Part shown: positions 37,088 through 46,164 of the stretch, piece after piece
Position numbering within the stretch: position 1 is the first letter of the stretch
Layout: each line of letters starts with the position of its first letter
Origin: Xanthomonas axonopodis
GTDB lineage: Bacteria; Pseudomonadota; Gammaproteobacteria; Xanthomonadales; Xanthomonadaceae
Assembly (NCBI RefSeq): GCF_001304695.1
Contig: NZ_JFAQ01000164.1
Span: 1 to 49,327, forward strand
Direction: 5' to 3'
Length of the DNA stretch: 49,327 bases
Position numbers and translations under genes: made by a program
Notes under the pieces: generated by a model
What the model was told of the DNA's origin: nothing
Database searches by the model: none
Seen by the model: the letters and a program-made list of their open reading frames with translations, nothing else

Positions 37088-37255
37088 GCAGTTCGGTAGC
37101 AATGCAATGGCCGAGCGCCACGCGCTACCGGCGTGATTCACCCCAGCCGTATGGCTGCAGTGCAGTCGCCGCAGACCTGATTCGCATCAGCAGCCTGCGG
37201 CTTGCCGCATTGGGCGCCGCGTTTGGCCTGGCGTGATCTAAGCGGGTCGCGCCGG

Positions 37256-37960
37256 TTACAGGGCGGTCGGCGGCAGGAAGGCCTCTTCGGCGAGCCTTTC
37301 CAGGTAGTTGCGCATGCGGTATTCGATCAATGCCGGCTCCGTTGGCAGCGGACGCACCGACGCGTTCCCGGCGCCGCGGGCATGGACGCGGGGATACGGC
37401 AGCGCCGGCACTGGCAGATCGAGAAATGTACACAGGCGTTCCCAGTGCGCGTCGGCGTCGGCGTCGAGCACCAACAGGCGAGACGGTGGTACACGCTCGA
37501 TTACGCTCTGGTTCCAGCGACGGAAGTAATCGGTCATGAAGGCACGATCACCGAGGTGTGCCTGGATGTCGCGACGCAGGAAGTGGCTCACGCGTTGGCC
37601 ATGGGCGCCAAACAGCGACGGCACGCTGCCGTCGCCGGAGAAGATCGTCGCGCTGACCGAGTCGAACCACGCGTCGGGGTCGCGCACGGTCAGGATCACC
37701 TTGGCGTGCGGAAAGTGCGCGGACAGTTCCTCCCAGAAGCAGCAGCCGGGGTAGTCGGTGGTCGCTGCATAGCCGGCGAACAGTGCATCCCAATCCGGGT
37801 GCCCGTCGATCGCCGCCTCCCAGTGCTGCAGGTCTTGACGCAGATTCGCTGCCAACTCCATCGCGTGATAGCAGCGGCCCACGCCGAGCCGCTCAAGCGC
37901 CAGCTTCAGGGAGAGGGTGCCAGTGCGGCCCAGACCGGCGCCGATGAGTTGCAGGCTCAC
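37256..37960 (-). CDS. Sulfotransferase family protein (Sulfotransfer_4-like), last gene of the P450 operon
   Basis: A 234-residue P-loop protein. The N-terminal LIGAGLGRTGTLSLKLALERLG is the 5'-phosphosulfate-binding loop of the Sulfotransfer_4 family. Further features are YPGCCFWEELSAHFPHAKVILTVRDPDAWFDSVSATIF (3'-phosphate site) and the C-terminal RLLVLDADADAHWERLCTFLDLPVP. It starts with GTG at 37960, overlapping the stop of the upstream sulfotransferase by 4 nt, so the genes are translationally coupled. It probably transfers sulfate from PAPS to a small acceptor. The operon suggests the acceptor is the P450-modified tyrosine peptide or its product (inference). Confidence 0.85.
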   Translation of the reverse strand: MSLQLIGAGLGRTGTLSLKLALERLGVGRCYHAMELAANLRQDLQHWEAAIDGHPDWDALFAGYAATTDYPGCCFWEELSAHFPHAKVILTVRDPDAWFDSVSATIFSGDGSVPSLFGAHGQRVSHFLRRDIQAHLGDRAFMTDYFRRWNQSVIERVPPSRLLVLDADADAHWERLCTFLDLPVPALPYPRVHARGAGNASVRPLPTEPALIEYRMRNYLERLAEEAFLPPTAL

Positions 37961-38871
37961 GACGTCCGCGCCTGGCCGTGGGCCAGCCATTGCGCTGCGT
38001 CTTCGCCGAGTTCCGCATCTGCGCGTTGCACATATGCGTGGTTGAGTGCCTCCGGCAGGGCAGTGCGCCAGCGACCGCTGCGCCCCTGGTTGAAGAACGC
38101 CCTGCCGCCTTCGCGCCACAGGCCGGCGCCCTGAGGCACGTACCGCGCTGCATGCTGTCGCATATAGTCGAAGCGGCAGTGCGCCACGATCGTGTTCCAT
38201 TTGCCGGGTGTAACCGGGATGTCCAGAAAGGCGGCGATGCGGCCGATCTGGCCGGGCAGGTCGTCGAGCAGGTCGTTGTAATGAAGGTGCAGCACGTTCG
38301 CATCCTCACGCCGCTCCCACCGCGAACGCACGCCTTCCCATAACGGCCAGAACGGCGCTCCATCATGTTCCAGCCAATGCGCCACATAGGCATCGCGCGT
38401 CATCTGCGGCGGCTGCAGCACGCGCAGCTTGCCGGGTTCGGCACCGCCAGCGTCCAGACGTGCCTGCGCATCCAGGCTTACCGCGCATTGATGGTCATAC
38501 AGACTCAGCGCAATGTCGCGTCCATCGCGGCCGATATACAGATAGTTGGCCAGCCTGCTGGTGACCAGTGCATCGGCTGGCAGGTGCGTCTTCATGAAGC
38601 GTCGATGGCTCTGCGCGTCCAGCAGCGCGAGCTTGGTCGCCTTGTCCGGATAAGCGCCGTCGACCCAGGGTGAAATGGCCGAGACATCGATCTCTGCTTC
38701 GCCGCTGAAGATCAGTTGCGCCACGATCTGCTGCAGCCAGGTCGTGCCGGCCTTGGCGTAACTGGCGATCACGATATCTCCTTCGCGCAGGGACAGATCG
38801 TTCCACACGCTGGAATCGAAGAATCGATGTGGATATTCCCTGATCTTTTTGCGAATGTGTGGATCGGTCAT
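37957..38871 (-). CDS. PAPS-dependent sulfotransferase (Sulfotransfer_1)
   Basis: A 304-residue cytosolic-type sulfotransferase. The 5'-phosphosulfate loop is YAKAGTTWLQQIVAQ, matching the classical YPKSGTTW pattern. A catalytic His candidate is in FMKTHLPA. The 3'-phosphate site is YIGRDGRDIALSLYDH, and the C-terminal FFNQGRSGRWR corresponds to the RKGxxGDWK motif. Many relatives sulfate phenols, so tyrosine hydroxyls are plausible targets. ATG 38871 overlaps the P450 stop (ATGA). The next sulfotransferase overlaps its 3' end. Confidence 0.92.
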   Translation of the reverse strand: MTDPHIRKKIREYPHRFFDSSVWNDLSLREGDIVIASYAKAGTTWLQQIVAQLIFSGEAEIDVSAISPWVDGAYPDKATKLALLDAQSHRRFMKTHLPADALVTSRLANYLYIGRDGRDIALSLYDHQCAVSLDAQARLDAGGAEPGKLRVLQPPQMTRDAYVAHWLEHDGAPFWPLWEGVRSRWERREDANVLHLHYNDLLDDLPGQIGRIAAFLDIPVTPGKWNTIVAHCRFDYMRQHAARYVPQGAGLWREGGRAFFNQGRSGRWRTALPEALNHAYVQRADAELGEDAAQWLAHGQARTS

Positions 38872-40229
38872 GCGGCAGTGCCTGAGCGAGACGCGATGCC
38901 GTGTCGTGGCCGCAGTGCGATGCGCACATCCAGTGGTCGCAACACGAGCGCGGGAAAAGGCGTGGGGCAAGCATCGGCAGCCAATTGCAGGCTGCGCGCA
39001 CGCAACACGGTGGCGATGACCGCGGTCATCTGGGTGAGGGCCAGCATGCTGCCGATGCAGCTGCGTGGGCCGCCGCCGAATGGGAAGTAGCTGTAGCGCG
39101 CCAGCGAGTGCGTGGCGGTATCGTCTAGCCAGCGGGCGGGCAGGAAAGCCTCGGGATCGGGGAAATGACGTTCGTCGCGGTGCACCACCCATGGGCTGAT
39201 CAGCAGCTGGGTGCCGCTTGGAACGTGGAAGCCGCCCAGGGTGGTGTCGCGTTGCGCAATCCGCGCGGTCATCCAGGCCGGCGGATACAGGCGCATGGCC
39301 TCTTTCACGCAGGCCCGCGCGTGCGGTAAGCGGTCGAGCAATCCGGTGCCGGTTGCGGTATCAGCATCGTCCAGTCCGTCCGCTTCCTGCGTAACCTGCT
39401 GCGCCACATGTGGATGCTGCGCCAGTAGCAGCAAGGTCCAGGTCAGTGCGGCCGCCATCGGTTCCAACGCGGACATCAGCATCGCCGCCGCTTCGTCGCG
39501 GCACCAGTCGCTGTCACCTTGTGCAGCGTCGGCCAACAGCAGCGACAGGACCGATGCTGCGTGGGGTGGCTGCTGCCTGGCACGTATCAAAATTTGGTCC
39601 AGCGCCAGGTGGAGATCGTCGCGTGCGCGGCGCATGCGCTGTTGATGCGCCGATGGCCACCACATCGCCACCAGGGATTGACGGCGCGTCTGCTGCAGGA
39701 TCGCATCGACCATCGGCAGCATGCGCAGCAGGTTCGGTGCATGTGCCGGATTGCCGAGGAGAAAGCCGGCGCCCAATTGCGCACATAGTTCGGTCATCAG
39801 CATGCGCATATCCTGTGCAGCGACGCACTCGCCCTGTTCGCGTAGAAGCGCCAGCGTGGCAGTCGATGCCTGCATTGCGGAGTCGCGCACCAAGGCGGCA
39901 CGAAATGCAGGCTGCAGCGTCTGCCGCTTGTGCCGCCAGACTGCGCCAGTGCTATTCATGACCGAAGCGGGAAATGCAGCGCGCCGCGCGCCCGGGTCAG
40001 GATCGGTCTTGGCGTAAAGCGTCCCGTCATCACCCAACACCGTCGCGATCGTGGCCGGTGCGGCGAGCAGATACGTGCGTTTGGCGACCCTGACCACGTC
40101 GCCGTGCGCGCACGTGCACGATCGCAGAAATGCCAGGGGATCTTCAGAGAACTGGCGGCGGTTGCCGAATGCCCAGTGTCCAACCGGACCAGGGGGAATT
40201 GCGTGCCTGCGACCTGAATTCATGCGCAT
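38868..40229 (-). CDS. Cytochrome P450, candidate peptide-crosslinking enzyme
   Basis: A 453-residue soluble bacterial P450. The heme-binding loop is FPFGGGPRSCIGSMLAL with the Cys ligand, and the K-helix ExxR is KEAMRLYPP. In the I-helix, where most P450s have (A/G)Gx(D/E)T, this one reads SALEPMAAALTW: the acidic residue stays but the conserved Thr is replaced. Such changes are seen in P450s with unusual oxygen or radical chemistry. It lies 110 nt downstream of the 26-codon gene for a peptide ending YIYIY and overlaps the sulfotransferase gene by 4 nt. Aryl or ether crosslinking of the tyrosines is the likely role, by analogy with cittilin and biarylitide P450s. Starts at 40229 and 40223 are both possible. 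Confidence 0.9.
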   Translation of the reverse strand: MRMNSGRRHAIPPGPVGHWAFGNRRQFSEDPLAFLRSCTCAHGDVVRVAKRTYLLAAPATIATVLGDDGTLYAKTDPDPGARRAAFPASVMNSTGAVWRHKRQTLQPAFRAALVRDSAMQASTATLALLREQGECVAAQDMRMLMTELCAQLGAGFLLGNPAHAPNLLRMLPMVDAILQQTRRQSLVAMWWPSAHQQRMRRARDDLHLALDQILIRARQQPPHAASVLSLLLADAAQGDSDWCRDEAAAMLMSALEPMAAALTWTLLLLAQHPHVAQQVTQEADGLDDADTATGTGLLDRLPHARACVKEAMRLYPPAWMTARIAQRDTTLGGFHVPSGTQLLISPWVVHRDERHFPDPEAFLPARWLDDTATHSLARYSYFPFGGGPRSCIGSMLALTQMTAVIATVLRARSLQLAADACPTPFPALVLRPLDVRIALRPRHGIASRSGTAA

Positions 40230-40295
40230 TTGAGTGTGACTGACGACGATGCAGGCGGCGCGCTACGGACGCGGAGCGGATCGGAGGCGATGCCG

Positions 40296-40333
40296 CGCTG
40301 TCACAGGATGAGGCCCCTCTGCCCGTGACAGCG
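40296..40333 (-). promoter_or_regulatory. Hairpin between precursor peptide gene and P450 gene
   Basis: CGCTGTCAC (40296-40304) and GTGACAGCG (40325-40333) are 9-bp perfect inverted repeats. The loop contains a further GAGG-CC-CCTC stem. It begins 6 nt after the precursor stop and has no T-run. It may cause partial termination or mRNA stabilisation, giving more precursor than enzyme, as often seen in RiPP operons (inference). Confidence 0.6.
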
Positions 40334-40339
40334 TGGAAG

Positions 40340-40420
40340 TTAGTAGATGTAGATGTACCCGAGCTTGCGGCCACCGATGGACTGGATCCAGCGCGAGAGA
40401 GCATGAAAAAGACGTTTCAT
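40340..40420 (-). CDS. Putative RiPP precursor peptide, C-terminal core YIYIY
   Basis: A 26-codon gene preceded by GAGGAG (40427-40432) 6 nt upstream, the best ribosome binding site in the region. The peptide starts MKRLFHALSRWIQSIGG and ends RKLGYIYIY. The first part is a basic amphipathic helix, as expected of a leader, and the end is a strictly alternating Tyr-Ile core (Tyr22, Tyr24, Tyr26) at the very C-terminus. The cittilin precursor of Myxococcus xanthus is also under 30 residues with a Tyr/Ile core (Y-I-Y-Y) and is followed by a P450 gene. Here a P450 and two sulfotransferase genes follow. The peptide role is inferred; length, start signal and context are seen directly. Confidence 0.8.
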   Translation of the reverse strand: MKRLFHALSRWIQSIGGRKLGYIYIY

Positions 40421-40473
40421 AACGATCTCCTCATAAAGGCCGAACGAAGTGAACGGCATGCTCATTTGTAAAA

Positions 40474-40501
40474 AAAGTATTCAGCAGTAACCAATTTTCA
40501 A
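40474..40501 (-). promoter_or_regulatory. Putative promoter of the peptide-P450-sulfotransferase operon
   Basis: On the reverse strand TTGAAA (40501-40496) and TACTTT (40479-40474) are 16 bp apart and 54 nt before the precursor ATG. The surrounding 40440-40515 is clearly AT-rich compared with its flanks. A second TATATT lies further upstream. The promoter of the divergent methyltransferase gene is also expected in this spacer. Confidence 0.45.
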
Positions 40502-40647
40502 TATACTAGGTATGGGTCACATTGGTCAAACCGGATTGCGCAAATCTGTCACGGCATAGTATTTCGACTCATTGTGTCGGCCGCGAACGCTCGCGCCTGC
40601 ATCGCCGCGTACCATCGCCGAATCCGTTTCGAACGCGAGTGCGCCGT

Positions 40648-41432
40648 ATGCCTGGCAATTCCCAATATGATCGGATGGCGGCGTTTACGATAGCTTCCAT
40701 GATCGTTGGCCGACGCAAGCGTTGCAGCGGTGCGTGCAAACCCTGGCCGACCTGGCCGAAGGCCTTGCATCGCTTGGGCTGGGCATCGGCAGCGGACGTA
40801 TCGCACTGCCTTTGGCCCACCACGGTGTGCCAGTGACCGGCATCGACAATGCGCGCGCAATGCTCGACGCGTTGCGCGCCAAACCTGGCAGCGATCAGTT
40901 GCAACTGGTCTGCGCCGATTTTGCCGACATGCCATTGAGCGGGCGGTTTGGTCTGATCTACGCGGTGAACGCGTTTGGCTACCTGCTCACCCAGGCCGAG
41001 CAGTTGCGCTGCGTCGTCAATGCCGCGTGTTGCCTTGCGCCCGATGGCCTACTCGTGATCCAGACCGCGGTACCTGGCGCCGAAGTGTTCGACGGCAACG
41101 GAAAGATAAGTCAGGTACTCGACATCCCGGAGTCGCAGCACGAGGGCGCTGCCGTGATGCTGGTGTGCTCGCAACCCGATCCGGTGCAACAGCGCATCGA
41201 TCAACGGGTGGTCGTTCTGAGCGAGGACGGCACGCGCCTCTTTTCCGAGCGTCGACGTTATGTGTGGCCGTCGGAGCTCGACCTGATGGCCCAGATGGCC
41301 GGTTTGTGGCTACACACGCGATGGGGAAGGTGGGGCCGCGAGCCGTATGATGCGCGCAGCCGCATCCAGATCTCGGTATACGTACTGGCAGACACTTCCA
41401 CGCAGCGAGGCACTGGTTCTGTTTCACTGTAA
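40648..41432 (+). pseudogene. SAM-dependent methyltransferase, one frameshift near the start
   Basis: A class I methyltransferase of about 260 residues. From ATG 40648 the frame reads MPGNSQYDRMAA. It then breaks at 40683, and the protein continues one frame over as YDSFHDRWPTQALQRCVQTLADLAEGLASLGLGIGSGRIALPLA. The change fits loss of a single G from GCGGCGG. The SAM motif is LGLGIGSGRIALPLA, with GIDNARAMLDALRAK and LVCADFADMP as later motifs. Translation from an internal TTG (40722) would give a protein lacking the N-terminal helix. It diverges from the peptide-P450 operon. Cittilin clusters also contain a methyltransferase, so it may belong to the same pathway (inference). Confidence 0.75.
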
Positions 41433-41565
41433 GCGGTGAAAGGCGGCTCGTCCGGCAGGCGGATTTTCGCGGCGGTGCCTGTACGGGCTGCCGTCGGTGA
41501 GGCGCAGGCCAACGTAATGCCGGTGTGGGACGGCATCTCAGCCAAGCGACGTTCCCGCCGATCAC

Positions 41566-41596
41566 AAAAAACGGGCGCCTTGCGGCGCCCGTTTTT
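41566..41596. terminator. Bidirectional Rho-independent terminator
   Basis: AAAAAACGGGCGCC (41566-41579), loop TTGC, GGCGCCCGTTTTT (41584-41596). The stem is flanked by A and T runs, so it terminates both the ahcY transcript (reverse strand) and the methyltransferase transcript (forward strand). Confidence 0.92.
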
Positions 41597-41624
41597 GTTT
41601 GCATCGCGATGGCTCGCCGATGGA

Positions 41625-43067
<1,443 letters not shown>

Positions 43068-43103
43068 GCAATGGCTCCGGTAGGCAAACGAATGTCTGCA
43101 ATG

Positions 43104-43207
43104 CCGGGCGCCGTTGAACGGTAACTGCTGGTCGAGCCTGGCCGTGTGCCTGCACCTGTGGTGCAGTGAGCGGATCAGTCCGCCCTACCGGTCGCAGCGC
43201 CCCTCGA
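43104..43207 (-). ncRNA. SAH riboswitch upstream of ahcY
   Basis: The reverse strand shows the conserved blocks of the SAH riboswitch in order. They are TCGAGGGGCGCTGCGACC (5' end at about 43207), then GGCCAGGCTCG (about 43143-43133), then CAACGGCGCCCGG (about 43116-43104). The GAGGGGCGC and GGCGCCC blocks pair to form the core pseudoknot. A GC-rich arm with TGCACC-ACA-GGTGCA lies in the middle. These RNAs bind S-adenosylhomocysteine and switch on ahcY. It sits between a perfect -10 box and the ahcY start. Confidence 0.93.
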
Positions 43208-43219
43208 CAAGAGGGCCCG

Positions 43220-43225
43220 ATTATA
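43220..43225 (-). promoter_or_regulatory. ahcY promoter -10 box TATAAT
   Basis: The reverse strand has a perfect TATAAT at 43225-43220, about 13 nt before the first riboswitch base, so the transcript would begin at the aptamer. A weak ATGCCG at the -35 position has 17-bp spacing. Confidence 0.7.
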
Positions 43226-43377
43226 TCGGCAGCACCCCCGCGCGGCATGAATTGCGGCCCACCCCCTACCAACGGCATGGGAGCGGCCGACAGGCGGCTG
43301 CTATGGTCGCAGGTCGGTCATCATCGGGAACGGATCATGCAAGAGAAAGAGGATGCGCAGGGCTGGCGGCAGCACAC

Positions 43378-45879
43378 ATGGGCGTTGGCAGGGGCGCAGG
43401 GGCGCTGGCATTGAGCGCACCAGTGACGGCCGGGGCGGCTAGCCCGGCAGCAACCAGCGCGGCAGTCGTGCAACCGGGCGCTGCGCCAGGCAGCAATTAC
43501 CAACTGCCGTCCAAGGCGCTGCAGGCGGTGGTGGACGCCCCGCGTGCGCCGCTGCTGCAGCTCTCGCCCAGGCGCGATTTGGCGGCGATGCTGCAAATGC
43601 CGGCACTGCCGGACATCGCCGAGGTGGCCCAGCCGGAGCTGAAGCTGGCCGGCCTGTGCATCCATCCGAAGACCTTTGCGGCCAGCCGCTTTTCGTTCGC
43701 CAGCAAGCTGTGGCTGCTGGCGGTGGCCGACGGCAGCGAGCGGCAGATCGCCGGGTTGCCCTCCCCGTTGTCGCTGGCCGATCTGAGCTGGTCGCCCGAC
43801 CAACGTTATCTGGCGTTTCGCCGCGAAGATGCTGCCAGCGGCGCCAACGAGCTGTGGTTGGTAGACGTGGCCGCCGGGCAGGCGCGGTGGCTGGTGGCTG
43901 GCTTGAACATCAGTGTCAACGACGACTTACGTTGGTTGCCCGATGGCAGTGGCCTGCTGTTGCAGCAACAGGTGGCAGGGCAGGGTGCGCCGCCGACCCG
44001 CGACGCGACGCCGACCGGCCCGGCGACCCAGCAGACCAGTGCGGCTGCCGGGGTGCGCTCGCTGCCCACGTATCAGGACCTGTTGCGCAACGAAGCCGAT
44101 GCGCGCGTGTTCGAGTACTACGCCACCGGCCAGCCGATCATCGTCACGGTGGCCGGGCAGGTACGCCCGATCGCCGCACCGGGCATCTATCTCAACCTTT
44201 CGGTGTCGCCGGATGGCCGTTACATCCTGAGCGAACGCAGCGAGCGGCCGTTCTCGTATCTGGTGCCGGTAGACAACTTCGCGCGCCGCATCGAGGTGCT
44301 GGACCTGCAGGGCAAACTGGTGCGCCAGATCGCGCAGCTGCCGCTGGTGGAAGGCCTGCCGACCGGTAACGATGCGGTGCCGACCGGCGTGCGCGACATC
44401 GCCTGGCGGCATGATGCACCTGCCACGCTGGTGTGGGCCGAAGCGCAGGACGGTGGCGACCCGGCACGCGAGAGCAAGGTCCGTGATGCGGTGCGGCTGC
44501 AGGCCGCACCGTTCAACCGCGCACCGGTGACGCTGGCGCAGCTGGGCAGCCGTTTTGAAGGCATTCAATGGGGCCGCGGCGACTTGGCGATCGTGAGCGA
44601 AAGCTGGTGGAAGACCCGCCGCACCAGACAATGGCGCATCGCACCGGATCAACCGCGACGCGCGCCCGAGCTGTTGTGGGACCGTTCTTCGCAGGACCGC
44701 TACAAGGACCCGGGCACGCCGGTGACGCTGGCCGACGGCAAGGGTCGCCCGCTGCTGCAGACCAGCAGCGATGGCAACAGCCTGTTCCTGTTCGGCAAGG
44801 GCGCCTCACCGGAAGGCGACCGCCCCTTCGTCGATCGATTCGATCTGCGCAGCAAGCAGGCCACGCGGTTGTTCCACTCGCAGGCGCCGACCTATTCGGC
44901 ACCGCTGGCCTTGCTGGATGCGCAGGCTACGCAACTGCTGCTCAGCCGCGAATCGCCGGAGGAACCGGCCAATTATGTCGTGCAGTCGCTGGGCGATGCG
45001 GCCCCTGCACCGCGTGCCTTGACGCACTTCGCGCATCCATTGCCGCAGTTGCGCGGCGTGCAGAAGGAGCAGATCCGCTACACGCGTGCCGACGGCGTGG
45101 ACCTCACCGCCACGCTATTGCTGCCGCCCGGTTACGACCCCAAGCGCGACGGCCCACGGCCGCTGCTGATGTGGGCCTACCCGGGCGAATTCAAAAGCGC
45201 CGACACCGCCAGCCAGGTCTCCGACTCGCCGTACCGTTTCAACGCGATCAGTTACTGGGGGCCGCAGGCGTTTCTGGCGATCGGCTACTTGGTGCTCAAC
45301 ACCCCGACCATGCCGATCGTCGGCGAAGGCGATGCCGAACCCAACGACACCTATGTGTCGCAGCTGATCGCCGATGCGCAGGCGGCCGTGGACGAAGTGG
45401 TGCGGCGTGGCGTCACCGACCGGCAGCACATCGCCATCGGCGGGCATTCCTACGGTGCCTTCATGACAGCCAACCTGCTTGCGCACACGCGCCTGTTCAA
45501 GGCCGGCATCGCACGCAGCGGCGCCTACAACCGCACCCTCACCCCGTTCGGTTTCCAGGCCGAAGAACGCAACTACTGGCAGGCGCAATCGGTCTACCAG
45601 GCGATGTCGCCATTCAATTACGCCGACAAGATCAAGGACCCGCTGCTGCTGATCCACGGCCAGGACGACAACAATACCGGCACCTTCCCGATCCAGAGCG
45701 AACGCATGTTCGCCGCGATCAAGGGCCTGGGCGGCACTGCGCGCCTGGTACTGTTGCCCAACGAATCGCACGTCTACCGTGCGCGGCAATCGATCATGCA
45801 GATGCTGGCCGAAAGCGAGCAGTGGTTGAAGACCACTGTCGGCGATCCCGCGCAGGCTGCAGTGCCGTCCAAGCGTTGA
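43378..45879 (+). CDS. Secreted S9-family (prolyl oligopeptidase-type) peptidase, glutamyl endopeptidase-like
   Basis: A long serine peptidase with an N-terminal beta-propeller (repeats such as LSLADLSWSPDQRYLAFRRED) and a C-terminal alpha/beta hydrolase domain. The nucleophile Ser is in GGHSYGAFM, the Asp in LLIHGQDDNNTG and the His in LLPNESHVYRAR. It resembles the glutamyl endopeptidase-like branch of S9. ATG 43378 gives a short exported start (MGVGRGAGALALSAPVTAGAA). The start is doubtful. An upstream ATG at 43337 in another frame reads WRQHTWALAGA just before the break, and removing 2 nt near 43400 would join the two into a longer signal peptide. Confidence 0.85.
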   Translation: MGVGRGAGALALSAPVTAGAASPAATSAAVVQPGAAPGSNYQLPSKALQAVVDAPRAPLLQLSPRRDLAAMLQMPALPDIAEVAQPELKLAGLCIHPKTFAASRFSFASKLWLLAVADGSERQIAGLPSPLSLADLSWSPDQRYLAFRREDAASGANELWLVDVAAGQARWLVAGLNISVNDDLRWLPDGSGLLLQQQVAGQGAPPTRDATPTGPATQQTSAAAGVRSLPTYQDLLRNEADARVFEYYATGQPIIVTVAGQVRPIAAPGIYLNLSVSPDGRYILSERSERPFSYLVPVDNFARRIEVLDLQGKLVRQIAQLPLVEGLPTGNDAVPTGVRDIAWRHDAPATLVWAEAQDGGDPARESKVRDAVRLQAAPFNRAPVTLAQLGSRFEGIQWGRGDLAIVSESWWKTRRTRQWRIAPDQPRRAPELLWDRSSQDRYKDPGTPVTLADGKGRPLLQTSSDGNSLFLFGKGASPEGDRPFVDRFDLRSKQATRLFHSQAPTYSAPLALLDAQATQLLLSRESPEEPANYVVQSLGDAAPAPRALTHFAHPLPQLRGVQKEQIRYTRADGVDLTATLLLPPGYDPKRDGPRPLLMWAYPGEFKSADTASQVSDSPYRFNAISYWGPQAFLAIGYLVLNTPTMPIVGEGDAEPNDTYVSQLIADAQAAVDEVVRRGVTDRQHIAIGGHSYGAFMTANLLAHTRLFKAGIARSGAYNRTLTPFGFQAEERNYWQAQSVYQAMSPFNYADKIKDPLLLIHGQDDNNTGTFPIQSERMFAAIKGLGGTARLVLLPNESHVYRARQSIMQMLAESEQWLKTTVGDPAQAAVPSKR

Positions 45880-46164
45880 TCGTGGTCGCGCGCTATGGGG
45901 TGCGAAGGCAACCCGGATCATCGCATTGCACGTGGGAGCGCACCCGGGCGCGATGACGCGTTGCCGGTAACGCCTGGCAGTGCTCGGTTGCGCGAGGTCG
46001 CATTGCGTGCCGGCGCCGGGCGACGGATTCCAATGGCGTGCACGAACGTGGGTGGCACTTGGTGCAGGATGGTTCGCTGTGAAACCGTCCTGTGCGTCGC
46101 AACCCTCTAATCCTTTTGGGTTAGTCTTCGACGACTTTGCGCTTGAAGAGGGTGTGCGTTTCCG
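45880..46164 (+). promoter_or_regulatory. Spacer before ppc with small CTAATCC hairpin
   Basis: No gene. CTAATCC-TTTT-GGGTTAG (46107-46124) forms a 7-bp stem with one G-T pair, 40 nt before the ppc ATG. The overlapping AACCC (46101-46105) can pair with GGGTT instead, so two structures compete. No clear terminator for the S9 gene is seen. Confidence 0.35.
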
